DNA of 61,915 bases from Phocaeicola paurosaccharolyticus JCM 15092 (lineage in GTDB: Bacteria > Bacteroidota > Bacteroidia > Bacteroidales > Bacteroidaceae): the NCBI RefSeq assembly GCF_000613805.1, contig NZ_BAJR01000021.1:1-61915 (forward strand), read 5' to 3'. The translations under genes and the position numbers were made by a program. Below the pieces are notes generated by a model, which ran no database searches, was not told the origin of the DNA, and worked only from the letters and a program-made list of their open reading frames with translations. Shown piece after piece: positions 17,820-26,009 of the stretch. Each line of letters starts with the position of its first letter. Positions within the stretch are counted from its first letter, which is position 1.

Positions 17820-20118
17820 CATATTATTGATTCTTCTAGTACTAGTAGTTACTTCTTGCTCTACAACGAAAAATCTACCTGAAGGGGAGAAGCTCTATAT
17901 AGGAATAAAGAAGACTACTATCAATAATGAAGATAAGAGTAATGCCGGTATAACAGCTATGGATGAGGTCTTGGCTGCATTGAACTACCCACCTAACGGT
18001 GCAATACTTGGTAGCAGTTCTTATAGATTCCCAATTCCTTTTGGCTTATGGGTATACAATGATTTTGTGAAATATCAGGATAAAAAAGGTATTGGTAATT
18101 GGATTTTCAAAAAAATGGCTGCTGATCCCGTTCTGTTATCTGAGGTTAATCCGGATACTCGTGTAAAAGTGGCATCTAACTTATTGCATGACTATGGTTT
18201 CTTTAATGGTAATGTAGGCTATTCTGTAGTAGATATGAAGAACCCTAAAAAAGTTAAGATAGATTACTCTATAGATATGGGGAAACCATATTTTCTTGAC
18301 TCAGTGGAGTATGTTGGCTTTACTAAGGATGCAGATAGCCTGATTTACTCAAAGAAAAACCCTAGTTTGTTAAAAAAGGGTGAGAACTTCAGTGTTATAC
18401 TACTCGAGAATGAGCGTCAGAGGCTAAGTGAACTTTTCAGAAATAACGGATATTTCTATTACCGTCCTGATTTTATTACTTATCAGGCAGATACTATACA
18501 ACGCCCGGGCTTTGTGAGTCTTAGGGTTTTGCCAATCCCTGGATTACCTAATATAGTAAATAAAAGGTATGTCATAGGAAACACATCTGTATATATGAAC
18601 GGATATAATGGAGAGACTCCTAATGACTCTGTTGAGTATAATGGCATGAAGTTGTTCTATTCAGGAAAAAGACCTGGAATTAGCCCATCGGTTTTACGCA
18701 AAAGGTTGCTTTTGCGTAAAGGAAGATTATATTCACAAAGAAGGCACACTAGTACTCAGGATGCTTTAGCACATCTTGGAGTATTTAAATATAGTGAGTT
18801 CAGATATACTCCTAAAGATACGCTCCCTGGTTGCGATACTCTAAATGTAGTAATTAATACTATGTTTGACCAGCCATACGATGGAGAGCTACAGTTCAAT
18901 GTTACCACTAAGAGTACTGACCAGACAGGTCCTGGAGCAGAGCTCAATCTAAGCCGAAGGAACTTCATGCGTACAGGTGCAAGGCTGAACTTCCAGTTGA
19001 AAGGTTCCTATGAATGGCAGACAAACTCTTCGGGAATGGGTGATAACTCAAAGATGAATTCATATGAACTTGGTACATCTGTATCATTGGAATATCCAAG
19101 CTTGCTACTACCATGGAAGGTGAAGGAGAGCAGACGAAACCTCCAGTCGCATACAACTTTTAAACTCTATGCTGACCAATTGAACCGTGCACGTTTCTTC
19201 AAGATGCTTTCATTTGGTGGTACAGTATCCTATGATTTAAAAAAGAAAAGAGTTTGGAAACATGTTATAACTCCATTTCGTTTGACCTTCAATACCTTAG
19301 AGAGTACTACAGCTAAGTTCGACTCAATAACAACCCAGAACAAGTCTCTGGCCATGAGTCTTGGAAATCAGTTTATACCTGCTATGAGTTATGATATTAC
19401 CTACGATAATACTCCTTTAAAGAAACGTCATAACTTATGGTGGAACAGCTCTATAACATCGTCAGGAAATGTTACTTCTCTTCTCTTTGCTGCTATGGGC
19501 AAAGGATTCAATGAGAAGGAAAAGAAATTGCTGAACAGTCCATTTGCACAGTTCCTTAAGTTTACTTCCGAGATAAGATGCCTCTTCAATGTTGGTGCAA
19601 AACAGCAAATTGCTACAAGACTTATGGGGGGTGTGATATACTCGTATGGAAATATGAGTGTGGCTCCATATAGTGAACAGTTTTATATAGGAGGTGCAAA
19701 TAGTATACGTGGATTTACAGTACGTTCACTAGGTCCCGGCTCATTTCATCCATCAGCAGAAAACAGATATGGATATATTGATGAGACAGGAGATATTAAA
19801 TTTGAAGCTAATGTAGAGTATCGTTTCCCTCTGCTTGGCAGCCTTTATGGAGCTACCTTCCTTGATGCAGGAAATGTATGGCTTTTGAAAAAAGATGATG
19901 AGCGTCCTGGTGGAGAATTTACAATGAGTAACCTGGGAAAGACTATAGCTTTGGGAACCGGAGTGGGATTGAGATATGACCTTACTTTCTTGGTTTTAAG
20001 ACTTGACCTGGGTATTGCGCTACATGCTCCATATGATACAGGAAAGAAAGGTTATTACAATATACCTAAATTTAAAGATGGATTAGGTTTGCATTTTGCA
20101 ATTGGATATCCATTTTAG
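17800..20118 (+). CDS. tamA: BamA/TamA family outer-membrane protein (lipoprotein form)
   Basis: A 772-residue Omp85-family protein. The signal peptide ends with the lipobox VVTSC, so unlike proteobacterial TamA this protein is predicted to be lipidated, as is common in Bacteroidetes. POTRA-like domains occupy about residues 30-370. The rest is the 16-strand beta-barrel, with the diagnostic loop motif IRGF in YIGGANSIRGFTVRSLGPGS near residue 645 and a barrel end in IGYPF. It overlaps tamB by 20 bases and should act with it in outer-membrane assembly. A 13-bp hairpin lies shortly downstream. Confidence 0.9.
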   Translation: MSQKVSNILLILLVLVVTSCSTTKNLPEGEKLYIGIKKTTINNEDKSNAGITAMDEVLAALNYPPNGAILGSSSYRFPIPFGLWVYNDFVKYQDKKGIGNWIFKKMAADPVLLSEVNPDTRVKVASNLLHDYGFFNGNVGYSVVDMKNPKKVKIDYSIDMGKPYFLDSVEYVGFTKDADSLIYSKKNPSLLKKGENFSVILLENERQRLSELFRNNGYFYYRPDFITYQADTIQRPGFVSLRVLPIPGLPNIVNKRYVIGNTSVYMNGYNGETPNDSVEYNGMKLFYSGKRPGISPSVLRKRLLLRKGRLYSQRRHTSTQDALAHLGVFKYSEFRYTPKDTLPGCDTLNVVINTMFDQPYDGELQFNVTTKSTDQTGPGAELNLSRRNFMRTGARLNFQLKGSYEWQTNSSGMGDNSKMNSYELGTSVSLEYPSLLLPWKVKESRRNLQSHTTFKLYADQLNRARFFKMLSFGGTVSYDLKKKRVWKHVITPFRLTFNTLESTTAKFDSITTQNKSLAMSLGNQFIPAMSYDITYDNTPLKKRHNLWWNSSITSSGNVTSLLFAAMGKGFNEKEKKLLNSPFAQFLKFTSEIRCLFNVGAKQQIATRLMGGVIYSYGNMSVAPYSEQFYIGGANSIRGFTVRSLGPGSFHPSAENRYGYIDETGDIKFEANVEYRFPLLGSLYGATFLDAGNVWLLKKDDERPGGEFTMSNLGKTIALGTGVGLRYDLTFLVLRLDLGIALHAPYDTGKKGYYNIPKFKDGLGLHFAIGYPF

Positions 20119-20142
20119 TAGTAAAAGAGCAATTTGTATCCT

Positions 20143-20180
20143 TTTTTGACTGATTTATTATTTAATGAATCAGTCAAAAA
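20143..20180. terminator. Hairpin after tamA
   Basis: A 13-bp perfect inverted repeat (arms 20143-20155 and 20168-20180, loop 12 bases) with T-rich and A-rich outer edges. It is placed as a terminator for tamB-tamA. It also lies just upstream of the next gene's -7 element, so an operator role is not excluded. Confidence 0.6.
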
Positions 20181-20183
20181 CCT

Positions 20184-20191
20184 TACTTTTG
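20184..20191 (+). promoter_or_regulatory. Promoter -7 element for the nucleotidyltransferase gene
   Basis: TACTTTTG matches TAnnTTTG, 32 bases before the ATG at 20224, immediately after the tamA hairpin. No TTG is present at 19-21 bases upstream. Confidence 0.45.
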
Positions 20192-20223
20192 TAGAATCAA
20201 ACATTATTTTTAAATAAAAAATT

Positions 20224-21135
20224 ATGAAACCAACCCTTTTCTTACTTGCTGCCGGTATGGGTAGCCGTTATGGAGGCTTAAAACAACTTGATGGTCTTGG
20301 TCCAAATGGAGAAACTATTATGGATTATTCAATATATGATGCTATCCATGCTGGTTTTGGTAAATTAGTATTTGTAATTCGCAAAGATTTCGAACAAGAT
20401 TTCCGTGATAAAATTATATCTAAATATGAGGGTCATATACCTTGTGAACTTGTATTCCAGGGACTAGATTCTCTTCCAGAAGGTTTTACTTGTCCTGAAG
20501 GACGTACAAAACCATGGGGTACAAATCATGCATTGATGATGGGTGAAGGTGTTATCAATGAACCATTCGCTGTTATCAACTGTGATGACTTCTATGGTCG
20601 TGATTCATTCCAGGTTATGGGAAAATATCTTTCAGCTCTTCCTGAAGGCTCTAAGAATGTATACTCTATGGTCGGCTTCCGCGTAGGCAATACTTTGAGT
20701 GAAAGCGGTACTGTATCTCGTGGTGTATGTGGTACAAACGATAACAACTTACTAACTTCTGTTGTTGAGCGTACAAAGATTCAACGTATTGATGGTGAGG
20801 TGAAATATCTTGATGAAAACGAAAATTGGGTGGCAGTTCCAGACACTACTCCGGTAAGTATGAACTTCTGGGGATTCACTCCTGACTATTTTGCATATAG
20901 CAGTGATTTCTTCAAGGCATTCCTTAGTGATCCTAAGAATATCAGCAACCTTAAAAGTGAATTTTTCATTCCACTTATGGTTGATAAATTGATTAATGAA
21001 GGAACAGCTACAGTTGAAGTTCTTGATACTACAAGTAAATGGTTTGGAGTTACATATCCTGAAGATCGTCAGAGTGTAGTAGATAAAATCCAGGCTTTGG
21101 TTGAAGCTGGAGAATATCCAGAGAAACTTTTCTAA
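20224..21135 (+). CDS. Nucleotidyltransferase family protein (NDP-sugar type)
   Basis: A 303-residue cytosolic protein with a GT-A nucleotidyltransferase fold. The N-terminal signature AAGMGSRYGGLKQLDGLGP corresponds to the nucleotide-binding loop. Further conserved segments are KPWGTNHALMMG near residue 98 and VINCDDFYGRDSF near residue 118, where the Asp residues should bind the metal. Such proteins transfer a nucleotide to a sugar phosphate or a similar phosphate. The exact substrate cannot be assigned. It has its own promoter element and a strong terminator, so it appears monocistronic. Confidence 0.8.
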   Translation: MKPTLFLLAAGMGSRYGGLKQLDGLGPNGETIMDYSIYDAIHAGFGKLVFVIRKDFEQDFRDKIISKYEGHIPCELVFQGLDSLPEGFTCPEGRTKPWGTNHALMMGEGVINEPFAVINCDDFYGRDSFQVMGKYLSALPEGSKNVYSMVGFRVGNTLSESGTVSRGVCGTNDNNLLTSVVERTKIQRIDGEVKYLDENENWVAVPDTTPVSMNFWGFTPDYFAYSSDFFKAFLSDPKNISNLKSEFFIPLMVDKLINEGTATVEVLDTTSKWFGVTYPEDRQSVVDKIQALVEAGEYPEKLF

Positions 21136-21156
21136 TATCAATAATTATATATTTCC

Positions 21157-21191
21157 GCTCCTGTTACAATTTAATAACAGGAGCATTTTTT
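21157..21191 (+). terminator. Rho-independent terminator after the nucleotidyltransferase
   Basis: Perfect 10-bp stem GCTCCTGTTA/TAACAGGAGC with an 8-base loop (21157-21184), followed by a run of six T. This is a canonical terminator. From here to the fabI promoter (21192-21395) the sequence is AT-rich and nothing is recognisable. Confidence 0.9.
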
Positions 21192-21395
21192 GTATCTATC
21201 AATAATATATTTAGTAAGGTAATTTGTTATAATAGAAAGGACTGATTTATCTCTTTTATATTTTAGGGTGAATTAGTTAAGAAACTATATTTATCTGAGA
21301 GATTAATTAATAATTATATAATAGGGATAAATGCCCTCATATATTAAATATCTTAGCTTTTCTATACATAAAGTAGTAAATAAATATATTGTTTT

Positions 21396-21403
21396 TATCT
21401 TTG
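21396..21403 (+). promoter_or_regulatory. Promoter -7 element for fabI
   Basis: TATCTTTG matches TAnnTTTG and ends 26 bases before the fabI ATG. The -33 position is not well conserved. Confidence 0.5.
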
Positions 21404-21429
21404 TCGTTTAATTTCAATAATAATTAGGT

Positions 21430-22293
21430 ATGAGTTATAATTTATTGAAGGGAAAAAGAGGCATCATATTTGGTGCTCTTAATGAACAGTCTATAGCATG
21501 GAAAGTAGCAGAAAAGGCAGTAGCCGAAGGTGCTACAATAACCTTGTCAAATACTCCTGTTGCAGTTAGAATGGGTGAAGTATCAGCTTTGGCTGAAAAG
21601 CTTAACTGTAAAGTAATTCCTGCTGATGCAACTAATGTTGACGATCTGACTAATGTTTTCAGAGAGTCAATGGAAATTCTAGGAGGGAAAATAGACTTTG
21701 TATTGCACTCTATTGGAATGTCTCCTAATGTACGTAAAAAACGTACTTATGATGACTTAGACTATGATATGCTTGAGAAGACTTTAGATATCTCAGCTAC
21801 ATCATTTCATAAGATGATTCAGTCTGCAAAGAAACAGAATGCAATATCTGAATATGGTTCAATTATTGCTTTAACTTATGTAGCTGCTCAGCGTACGTTT
21901 TATGGCTACAATGATATGGCTGATGCTAAAGCTTTATTGGAATCAATAGCAAGAAGTTTCGGTTACATATATGGTCGTGAACATAATGTACGTATTAATA
22001 CTATCTCTCAGTCGCCTACAATAACTACAGCAGGTTCCGGAGTAAAAGGTATGGATAAGCTATTTGACTTCGCCGACAGAATGTCTCCTCTTGGTAATGC
22101 TTCGGCTGATGAATGTGCTGATTACTGTATAGTAATGTTCTCAGATCTTACGAAGAAAGTAACAATGCAGAACTTATATCATGATGGTGGTTTCTCTAGT
22201 GTGGGTATGAGCTTCGTGCCATGGCAACCTATGAGAAGGGACTTGATGAATATAAAGACCCGGATGGTAATATCATTTATGGATGATAAATGA
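21430..22293 (+). CDS. fabI: Enoyl-[acyl-carrier-protein] reductase FabI
   Basis: An NADH-dependent short-chain dehydrogenase that carries out the last reduction of each fatty-acid elongation cycle. It has 287 residues. The N-terminus (LLKGKRGIIFGALNEQSIAW) is the FabI nucleotide-binding loop. The catalytic pair follows the FabI spacing Tyr-x6-Lys: Tyr160 and Lys167 in YNDMADAK, with Tyr158 just before. LHSIGMSP is the conserved substrate-side loop. FabI is the target of triclosan-type inhibitors. The stop overlaps the ATG of the following GldB-like lipoprotein gene. Confidence 0.94.
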   Translation: MSYNLLKGKRGIIFGALNEQSIAWKVAEKAVAEGATITLSNTPVAVRMGEVSALAEKLNCKVIPADATNVDDLTNVFRESMEILGGKIDFVLHSIGMSPNVRKKRTYDDLDYDMLEKTLDISATSFHKMIQSAKKQNAISEYGSIIALTYVAAQRTFYGYNDMADAKALLESIARSFGYIYGREHNVRINTISQSPTITTAGSGVKGMDKLFDFADRMSPLGNASADECADYCIVMFSDLTKKVTMQNLYHDGGFSSVGMSFVPWQPMRRDLMNIKTRMVISFMDDK

Positions 22294-23297
22294 TAATGAT
22301 TAAAAGAGCGATATATATAATTATTTCAATATTCATTCTTGCTTCCTGTAACTATATAGGGAGCAAGATTGATACTACTCCAAAAAGAGCTATAAAGATA
22401 GCTAGATATGATAGGCTTCAGTATGAATATGTGGCTGCAAACAGTGTATCTGCATTGCAGCAAATGAATACTGAATATCCTCAAGCTACAAAACTTCTTA
22501 TTGAAGAGGTGCTTTCAATAGGTAAAGTAGATGATGACCAGATAAATAATCGTATGAAAGATTATTTAAGTGATTCTACTTTACTAACCTTGATGGCAGA
22601 TGCTGAAATGACCTTCAAGGATATGACTCCTATTGAGAGAGAGTTGAACAGAGGATTCAAAAAACTTAAAAAAGAACTTCCTGGAATAGTTATCCCTAAA
22701 GTTTATGCGCAGTTCTCTGCATTAAATCAATCAATTGTTGTTGGTGACAGTCTCTTGGGTTTTAGCATTGACAAATATATGGGAACCGACTATCCTTTAT
22801 ATAAAAGATTCTATAATGAGGATCAGTGCCGTTCTATGTGCAAAGAAAGGATTGCGTTTGATTGTCTGGTATTCTATCTTCAGAGCCAATATCCTATAAG
22901 TGTAAATCATAAAAGCACTCTTCTGGATGAGATGCTTTATAAGGGAAAGATCTATTGGATAGTCTCTAATATCCTTGAATACGACTCATTTGATGAAGGA
23001 TTCAGATTTTCTAAAAAGGAGAGCAAATGGTGCCGTGAGAATAAGGATAGAATGTTAGGAGAGATAATACTGAGAGAGAAATCGTATGCGGGTGATATCT
23101 CACTTGCAACAAATTTTATAAAGCAGGATTCCTTGAAAATTATTTTGGGTGAAGATGCACCTCCATCATTGTATATATGGGCAGGCACAGAACTTATTGA
23201 CAGGTATACACAACTAGACAGTGAAATTACAATAGATCAGTTGATTCATGCATCTGATTACAAAAGGATGCTTTCGGATATAAATATTAAATTTTAG
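22290..23297 (+). CDS. GldB-like lipoprotein
   Basis: A 335-residue exported lipoprotein with lipobox ILASC near residue 19. The body contains LSIDKY-type and DYPLYKRFY segments that resemble GldB, a lipoprotein first found in gliding flavobacteria and present in many non-gliding Bacteroidales. Its function in such species is unknown, and nothing else here suggests gliding. It overlaps fabI by 4 bases (start at 22290, or at the ATG two codons later at 22296) and is followed 20 bases later by a methyltransferase gene. The family assignment rests on recalled resemblance. Confidence 0.6.
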   Translation: MIMIKRAIYIIISIFILASCNYIGSKIDTTPKRAIKIARYDRLQYEYVAANSVSALQQMNTEYPQATKLLIEEVLSIGKVDDDQINNRMKDYLSDSTLLTLMADAEMTFKDMTPIERELNRGFKKLKKELPGIVIPKVYAQFSALNQSIVVGDSLLGFSIDKYMGTDYPLYKRFYNEDQCRSMCKERIAFDCLVFYLQSQYPISVNHKSTLLDEMLYKGKIYWIVSNILEYDSFDEGFRFSKKESKWCRENKDRMLGEIILREKSYAGDISLATNFIKQDSLKIILGEDAPPSLYIWAGTELIDRYTQLDSEITIDQLIHASDYKRMLSDINIKF

Positions 23298-23317
23298 TTT
23301 TATCGTAATAGAAAAAA

Positions 23318-24022
23318 ATGGAAACAACACTATATCTTATACCAGTAACACTTGGTGATACATCTATTGAGAGTGTTCTGCCATCATATAATAAGAGTAT
23401 AATACTTGAGATTAAGTATTTTATTGTTGAAGACATACGCTCGGCAAGACGCTTTCTTAAAAAAGTAGATAAAGATATAGATATAGATCAGCTTAACTTT
23501 TTCCCATTAAATAAACATACCTCTCCAAATGATATTTCAGGCTATCTGAAACCTCTACAAGAGGGTAACTCTATGGGTGTAATATCTGAGGCAGGATGTC
23601 CTGCTGTGGCTGACCCTGGAGCTGATGTGGTAGCTATAGCACAAAGAAACAATCTAAAAGTGGTACCACTTGTTGGACCTTCTTCTATAATACTCTCGGT
23701 TATGGGATCCGGATTTAGCGGACAGAGCTTTGCATTTCATGGATATCTACCTGTAGAACCGGGTGATAGAACGAGAAGGATAAAAGAACTTGAGCAAAGA
23801 GTATACTCAGAGAACCAGACTCAGCTATTTATTGAGACTCCATATAGAAATAACAAGATGGCAGAGGATATAGTAAAGAGCTGTCGACCAACAACTCGTC
23901 TTTGCATAGCTGCAAACATAACATGTCCTGATGAATATATAAAGACAAAGAGCGTAAAAGAGTGGATTGGTAAGTTGCCTGATTTATCAAAGAAACCTTG
24001 TATATTTTTAATATACAAGTAA
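23318..24022 (+). CDS. SAM-dependent methyltransferase, tetrapyrrole methylase family (RsmI-like)
   Basis: A 234-residue protein of the tetrapyrrole-methylase fold. The motif VISEAGCPAVADPGADVV near residue 90 and VVPLVGPSSIILSVMGSGFS near residue 125 match the SAM-binding region of RsmI, the 16S rRNA 2'-O-methyltransferase. IETPYRNNKMAEDI is also an RsmI-type segment. It is shorter than RsmI, lacks the C-terminal extension, and has a divergent N-terminus. It is probably a Bacteroidetes-specific relative whose substrate is unproven. It lies in the fabI-gldB direction and is convergent with the next gene. Confidence 0.75.
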   Translation: METTLYLIPVTLGDTSIESVLPSYNKSIILEIKYFIVEDIRSARRFLKKVDKDIDIDQLNFFPLNKHTSPNDISGYLKPLQEGNSMGVISEAGCPAVADPGADVVAIAQRNNLKVVPLVGPSSIILSVMGSGFSGQSFAFHGYLPVEPGDRTRRIKELEQRVYSENQTQLFIETPYRNNKMAEDIVKSCRPTTRLCIAANITCPDEYIKTKSVKEWIGKLPDLSKKPCIFLIYK

Positions 24023-24033
24023 ATTACTCACAT

Positions 24034-25020
24034 CTATGATGTGACGTTCTGTTCTTTCCAAATATTAGCTGCTATAGTTAGATGGTCAATCTCGTCTTTC
24101 ATATATGTACTATATTTACCGATCTCTTTCTTAATCTCTTCAGGTGTAACAAACTTATACCTACGGTACTTTATATCCTCTCTCTTCTTTATAGGAAGAA
24201 TAAAAAGTACTATATCTCTTCCTGTTGAAATAGAAGACTTATATTTTATGCTAAAACGTGGCTCAATATCTAGACGACATATGCCCAAAGTTAATGAGGA
24301 TATGCGTTTCGCTTTATCAGCAAGGTTAAGAGAATCGAATATATTATCCTCTATAGGAGTATCGAGCTTGTTCCCCTGAAAGTAAGACAAACTTCTTTTT
24401 GATATCATTATTTCTCCATCACTTATAGCTATAACTCTTAGTATAGGTTGTTTGGTATGATTTTTGGAAATAAATCTAATTGTGATGAAGTTTGCAACAA
24501 TAGCTAAAATGTAAATAATCGGCGGAATGATAAGAGTTAGTAGATTTAAATATACTTCTTCCAAAGGATGAAGTAGTATAAAGAGTGAAAAAGCCAACAG
24601 AATATAAACCATTGAGGAGATAACAATAAGTTGGCTAGCTACCTGATTAAGTATTGCTACCTTATAAAAAATAAACTTGTATAGTCTGTTTTCAATATTA
24701 GGGAATGAGACATATAGAAGTGAAATACAGAAAATAATAATCTCTAGAGTCAGCGGCACAGCATTTGTCGGGATAAGTAAATTGCCAGTAGTAATTTTTA
24801 CTACAGAACATATAACAAGAGCTATGAAAGTATGAAGTAATACAATATTAGGCTGCTTAAGCGATTTTTTAATTTTAAGAATAGCAATACAGGCCGCACA
24901 AAATATTGTGCAACTATAAATTACATATTCGTCAATGAAAAAAATGCATAAAACCATGCAAATTATTGCTGGAAGCAATCCAACAAGCATGATTGAGCTT
25001 AATTTAATTACAGAATTCAT
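24034..25020 (-). CDS. Multi-spanning membrane protein with C-terminal soluble domain, possibly Nudix-like
   Basis: A 328-residue protein I do not firmly recognise. Residues 1-185 hold about six hydrophobic helices. The C-terminal 140 residues are soluble. This part has the order of a Nudix domain: a strand RVIAISDGEIMISKR, a loop DTPIEDN, then LTLGICRLDIEPRFSIKYK, DIVLFILPI and FVTPEEIKKEI. The catalytic Nudix box (GX5EX7REUXEEXGU) is absent or badly degenerate, so hydrolase activity is not expected. The gene is the last of a minus-strand series after lipA (80-base gap) and is convergent with the methyltransferase gene. Confidence 0.5.
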   Translation of the reverse strand: MNSVIKLSSIMLVGLLPAIICMVLCIFFIDEYVIYSCTIFCAACIAILKIKKSLKQPNIVLLHTFIALVICSVVKITTGNLLIPTNAVPLTLEIIIFCISLLYVSFPNIENRLYKFIFYKVAILNQVASQLIVISSMVYILLAFSLFILLHPLEEVYLNLLTLIIPPIIYILAIVANFITIRFISKNHTKQPILRVIAISDGEIMISKRSLSYFQGNKLDTPIEDNIFDSLNLADKAKRISSLTLGICRLDIEPRFSIKYKSSISTGRDIVLFILPIKKREDIKYRRYKFVTPEEIKKEIGKYSTYMKDEIDHLTIAANIWKEQNVTS

Positions 25021-25100
25021 CTTATATTATTAACTAATCTAAGTACCCTAGCATAATATAAACAAATTCATAGGTAAGGTTGTTTAAAAATTATTGTTTA

Positions 25101-25943
25101 TTAAACATGTCTTTCAGCATGATATGATGATCGTGCCAATGGTTCGCTTTCAACTTTATCGAAACCTTTTTCTAATGCTATCTTTTTATACTTTTCAAAA
25201 TCCTCAGGAGTAATATATTTCTTTACAGGATAATGTAGTCTTGATGGTTGAAGATATTGACCTATAGTAAGAATAGAACAGCCAATTTGCAACAGATTAT
25301 CCATTACCACCTCAATCTCTTCTTCTGTTTCTCCTAATCCAACCATAATTCCAGACTTAGCCTTTATCTTTGCCGATGCAACTCTTTTTATAACCTTCAG
25401 ACTTCTATCATAATCGGCAGCACTTCTGACGAGGGGACTTATTCTTTTTACAGTCTCCATATTATGGGATATTATGTCAGGCTTTTTCTCTATAATCATG
25501 TCAATAAGTTCCTCTCTTCCCTGAAAATCCGGAATGAGAACTTCTATGGTAATATCTGGATTTATTCTTTTAATCTCTTTTATTGTGCTTGCCCAATGTG
25601 AGGCGCCAAGATCAGGAAGATCGTCGCGGTCGACAGAAGTTATTACCGCATGCGATAATTTCATCATCTGAATTGATTTAGCCACATTTACGGGCTCATT
25701 AATGTCCAGAGCCAGTGGTTTCCCTGTCTGAGTGTTACAGAATTTACATGAACGTGTGCATATATTACCACCAATCATGAATGTTGCGGTTCCTTTTCCC
25801 CAACATTCACACATGTTAGGACATCTTCCGCTGCTGCATATTGTATGTAGATTGTTTGTCTCTACAATTCTTTTTGTATCTGAATAACGAGAGTTCGCTC
25901 CAATCTTAATCTTAAGCCAGTCAGGTTTTTTAATGTGTTCCAT
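25101..25943 (-). CDS. lipA: Lipoyl synthase
   Basis: A radical SAM enzyme that inserts two sulfur atoms into protein-bound octanoyl groups to make the lipoyl cofactor. It has 280 residues. The auxiliary iron-sulfur cluster cysteines are in CSSGRCPNMCECW near residue 34. The radical SAM cluster cysteines are in CTRSCKFC near residue 62. A conserved RSSYHA segment occurs near the C-terminus and includes the serine used in LipA catalysis. It follows the dipeptidyl peptidase gene on the same strand after 66 bases that contain a hairpin. Confidence 0.96.
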   Translation of the reverse strand: MEHIKKPDWLKIKIGANSRYSDTKRIVETNNLHTICSSGRCPNMCECWGKGTATFMIGGNICTRSCKFCNTQTGKPLALDINEPVNVAKSIQMMKLSHAVITSVDRDDLPDLGASHWASTIKEIKRINPDITIEVLIPDFQGREELIDMIIEKKPDIISHNMETVKRISPLVRSAADYDRSLKVIKRVASAKIKAKSGIMVGLGETEEEIEVVMDNLLQIGCSILTIGQYLQPSRLHYPVKKYITPEDFEKYKKIALEKGFDKVESEPLARSSYHAERHV

Positions 25944-25954
25944 AGTTTTATGAA

Positions 25955-25999
25955 ATTAAAGCGGATTTAATGTAAGAAAAACATTTAATCCGCTTTAAT
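25955..25999 (-). terminator. Hairpin between dipeptidyl peptidase and lipA
   Basis: A 13-bp perfect stem (arms 25955-25967 and 25987-25999) that extends further inward across one mismatch. It sits right after the dipeptidyl peptidase stop on the minus strand. There is no good T-run, so it may be an attenuating or RNA-processing element instead of a full terminator. Confidence 0.55.
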
Positions 26000-26009
26000 A
26001 TATCTGATT

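Noticed and set aside
22290..23297. Evidence that the organism glides
   Set aside because: GldB-like proteins occur in non-gliding Bacteroidales, and no other gliding genes are present here.
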